NCBI GenBank assembly: GCA_001642005.1
Contig: LWCA01000618.1
Location: forward strand, 1-22,069
DNA length: 22,069 nt
Direction: 5' to 3'
From: Intoshia linei
Taxonomy: Eukaryota; Orthonectida; Rhopaluridae
The stretch's first letter is position 1, and every line of letters starts with the position of its first letter. The notes under the pieces are model-generated. The model was not told the origin of the DNA and made no database searches. It saw only the letters and a list, made by a program, of their open reading frames with translations. Made by a program: the position numbers and the translations under genes. Shown here piece after piece: positions 22,018 to 22,069 of this stretch.

Positions 22018-22069
22018 AGGGTGTCAACGGTATCTTAAATGCAATGCCGCTCAGGAATAATTAGATGCT

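Overview
This is a very AT-rich stretch of an animal nuclear genome. The evidence is a FOXO forkhead transcription factor, a CCDC77-type centrosomal coiled-coil protein and two intron-rich eukaryotic glycerol kinases, all split by GT-AG introns, many only 22-54 bp long. Tiny introns, strong AT bias and many decayed DNA transposons suggest a small invertebrate, perhaps a parasite with a compact genome such as an orthonectid. The species cannot be fixed from the sequence. All exon models below were built by eye from reading frames, splice sites and remembered family motifs; no search was run.

Layout. 1-1593: repeat-rich DNA with a Tc1-like 3' end, a minisatellite-type repeat and a hAT fragment, probably a long intron of the next gene. 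1594-3791 (-): the N-terminal half of a glycerol kinase (7 exons), with a 373-bp hAT MITE in intron 1. 3792-3960: a 169-bp divergent spacer. 3961-8370 (+): a complete 16-exon glycerol kinase (506 aa) that includes introns of only 22 and 24 bp. 8429-8861: a direct duplication around the single N, probably an assembly join. 9195-10092 (-): a tentative three-exon gene of unknown function. 10.1-12.8 kb: no gene seen, one strong hairpin. 12.8-15.2 kb: a transposon cluster (Tc1-like IR/DR element, pogo/Tigger remnant, mariner relic, small palindromic element). 15.2-17.1 kb: non-coding, with a foldback-like repeat. 17134-19796 (+): FOXO, two coding exons around a 1292-bp intron holding a minisatellite. 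19866-21195 (-): the C-terminal four exons of CCDC77, convergent with FOXO. 21.2-22.07 kb: a truncated hAT MITE and another minisatellite-type repeat, probably in a CCDC77 intron.

The two glycerol kinases share every intron position and phase in the part that can be compared, so they are a duplicated head-to-head pair that may share a promoter. Glycerol kinase makes glycerol 3-phosphate for lipid synthesis and energy metabolism. FOXO, which carries two recognisable AKT sites, is the usual nuclear output of insulin signalling. CCDC77 is unrelated in function and is simply a convergent neighbour.
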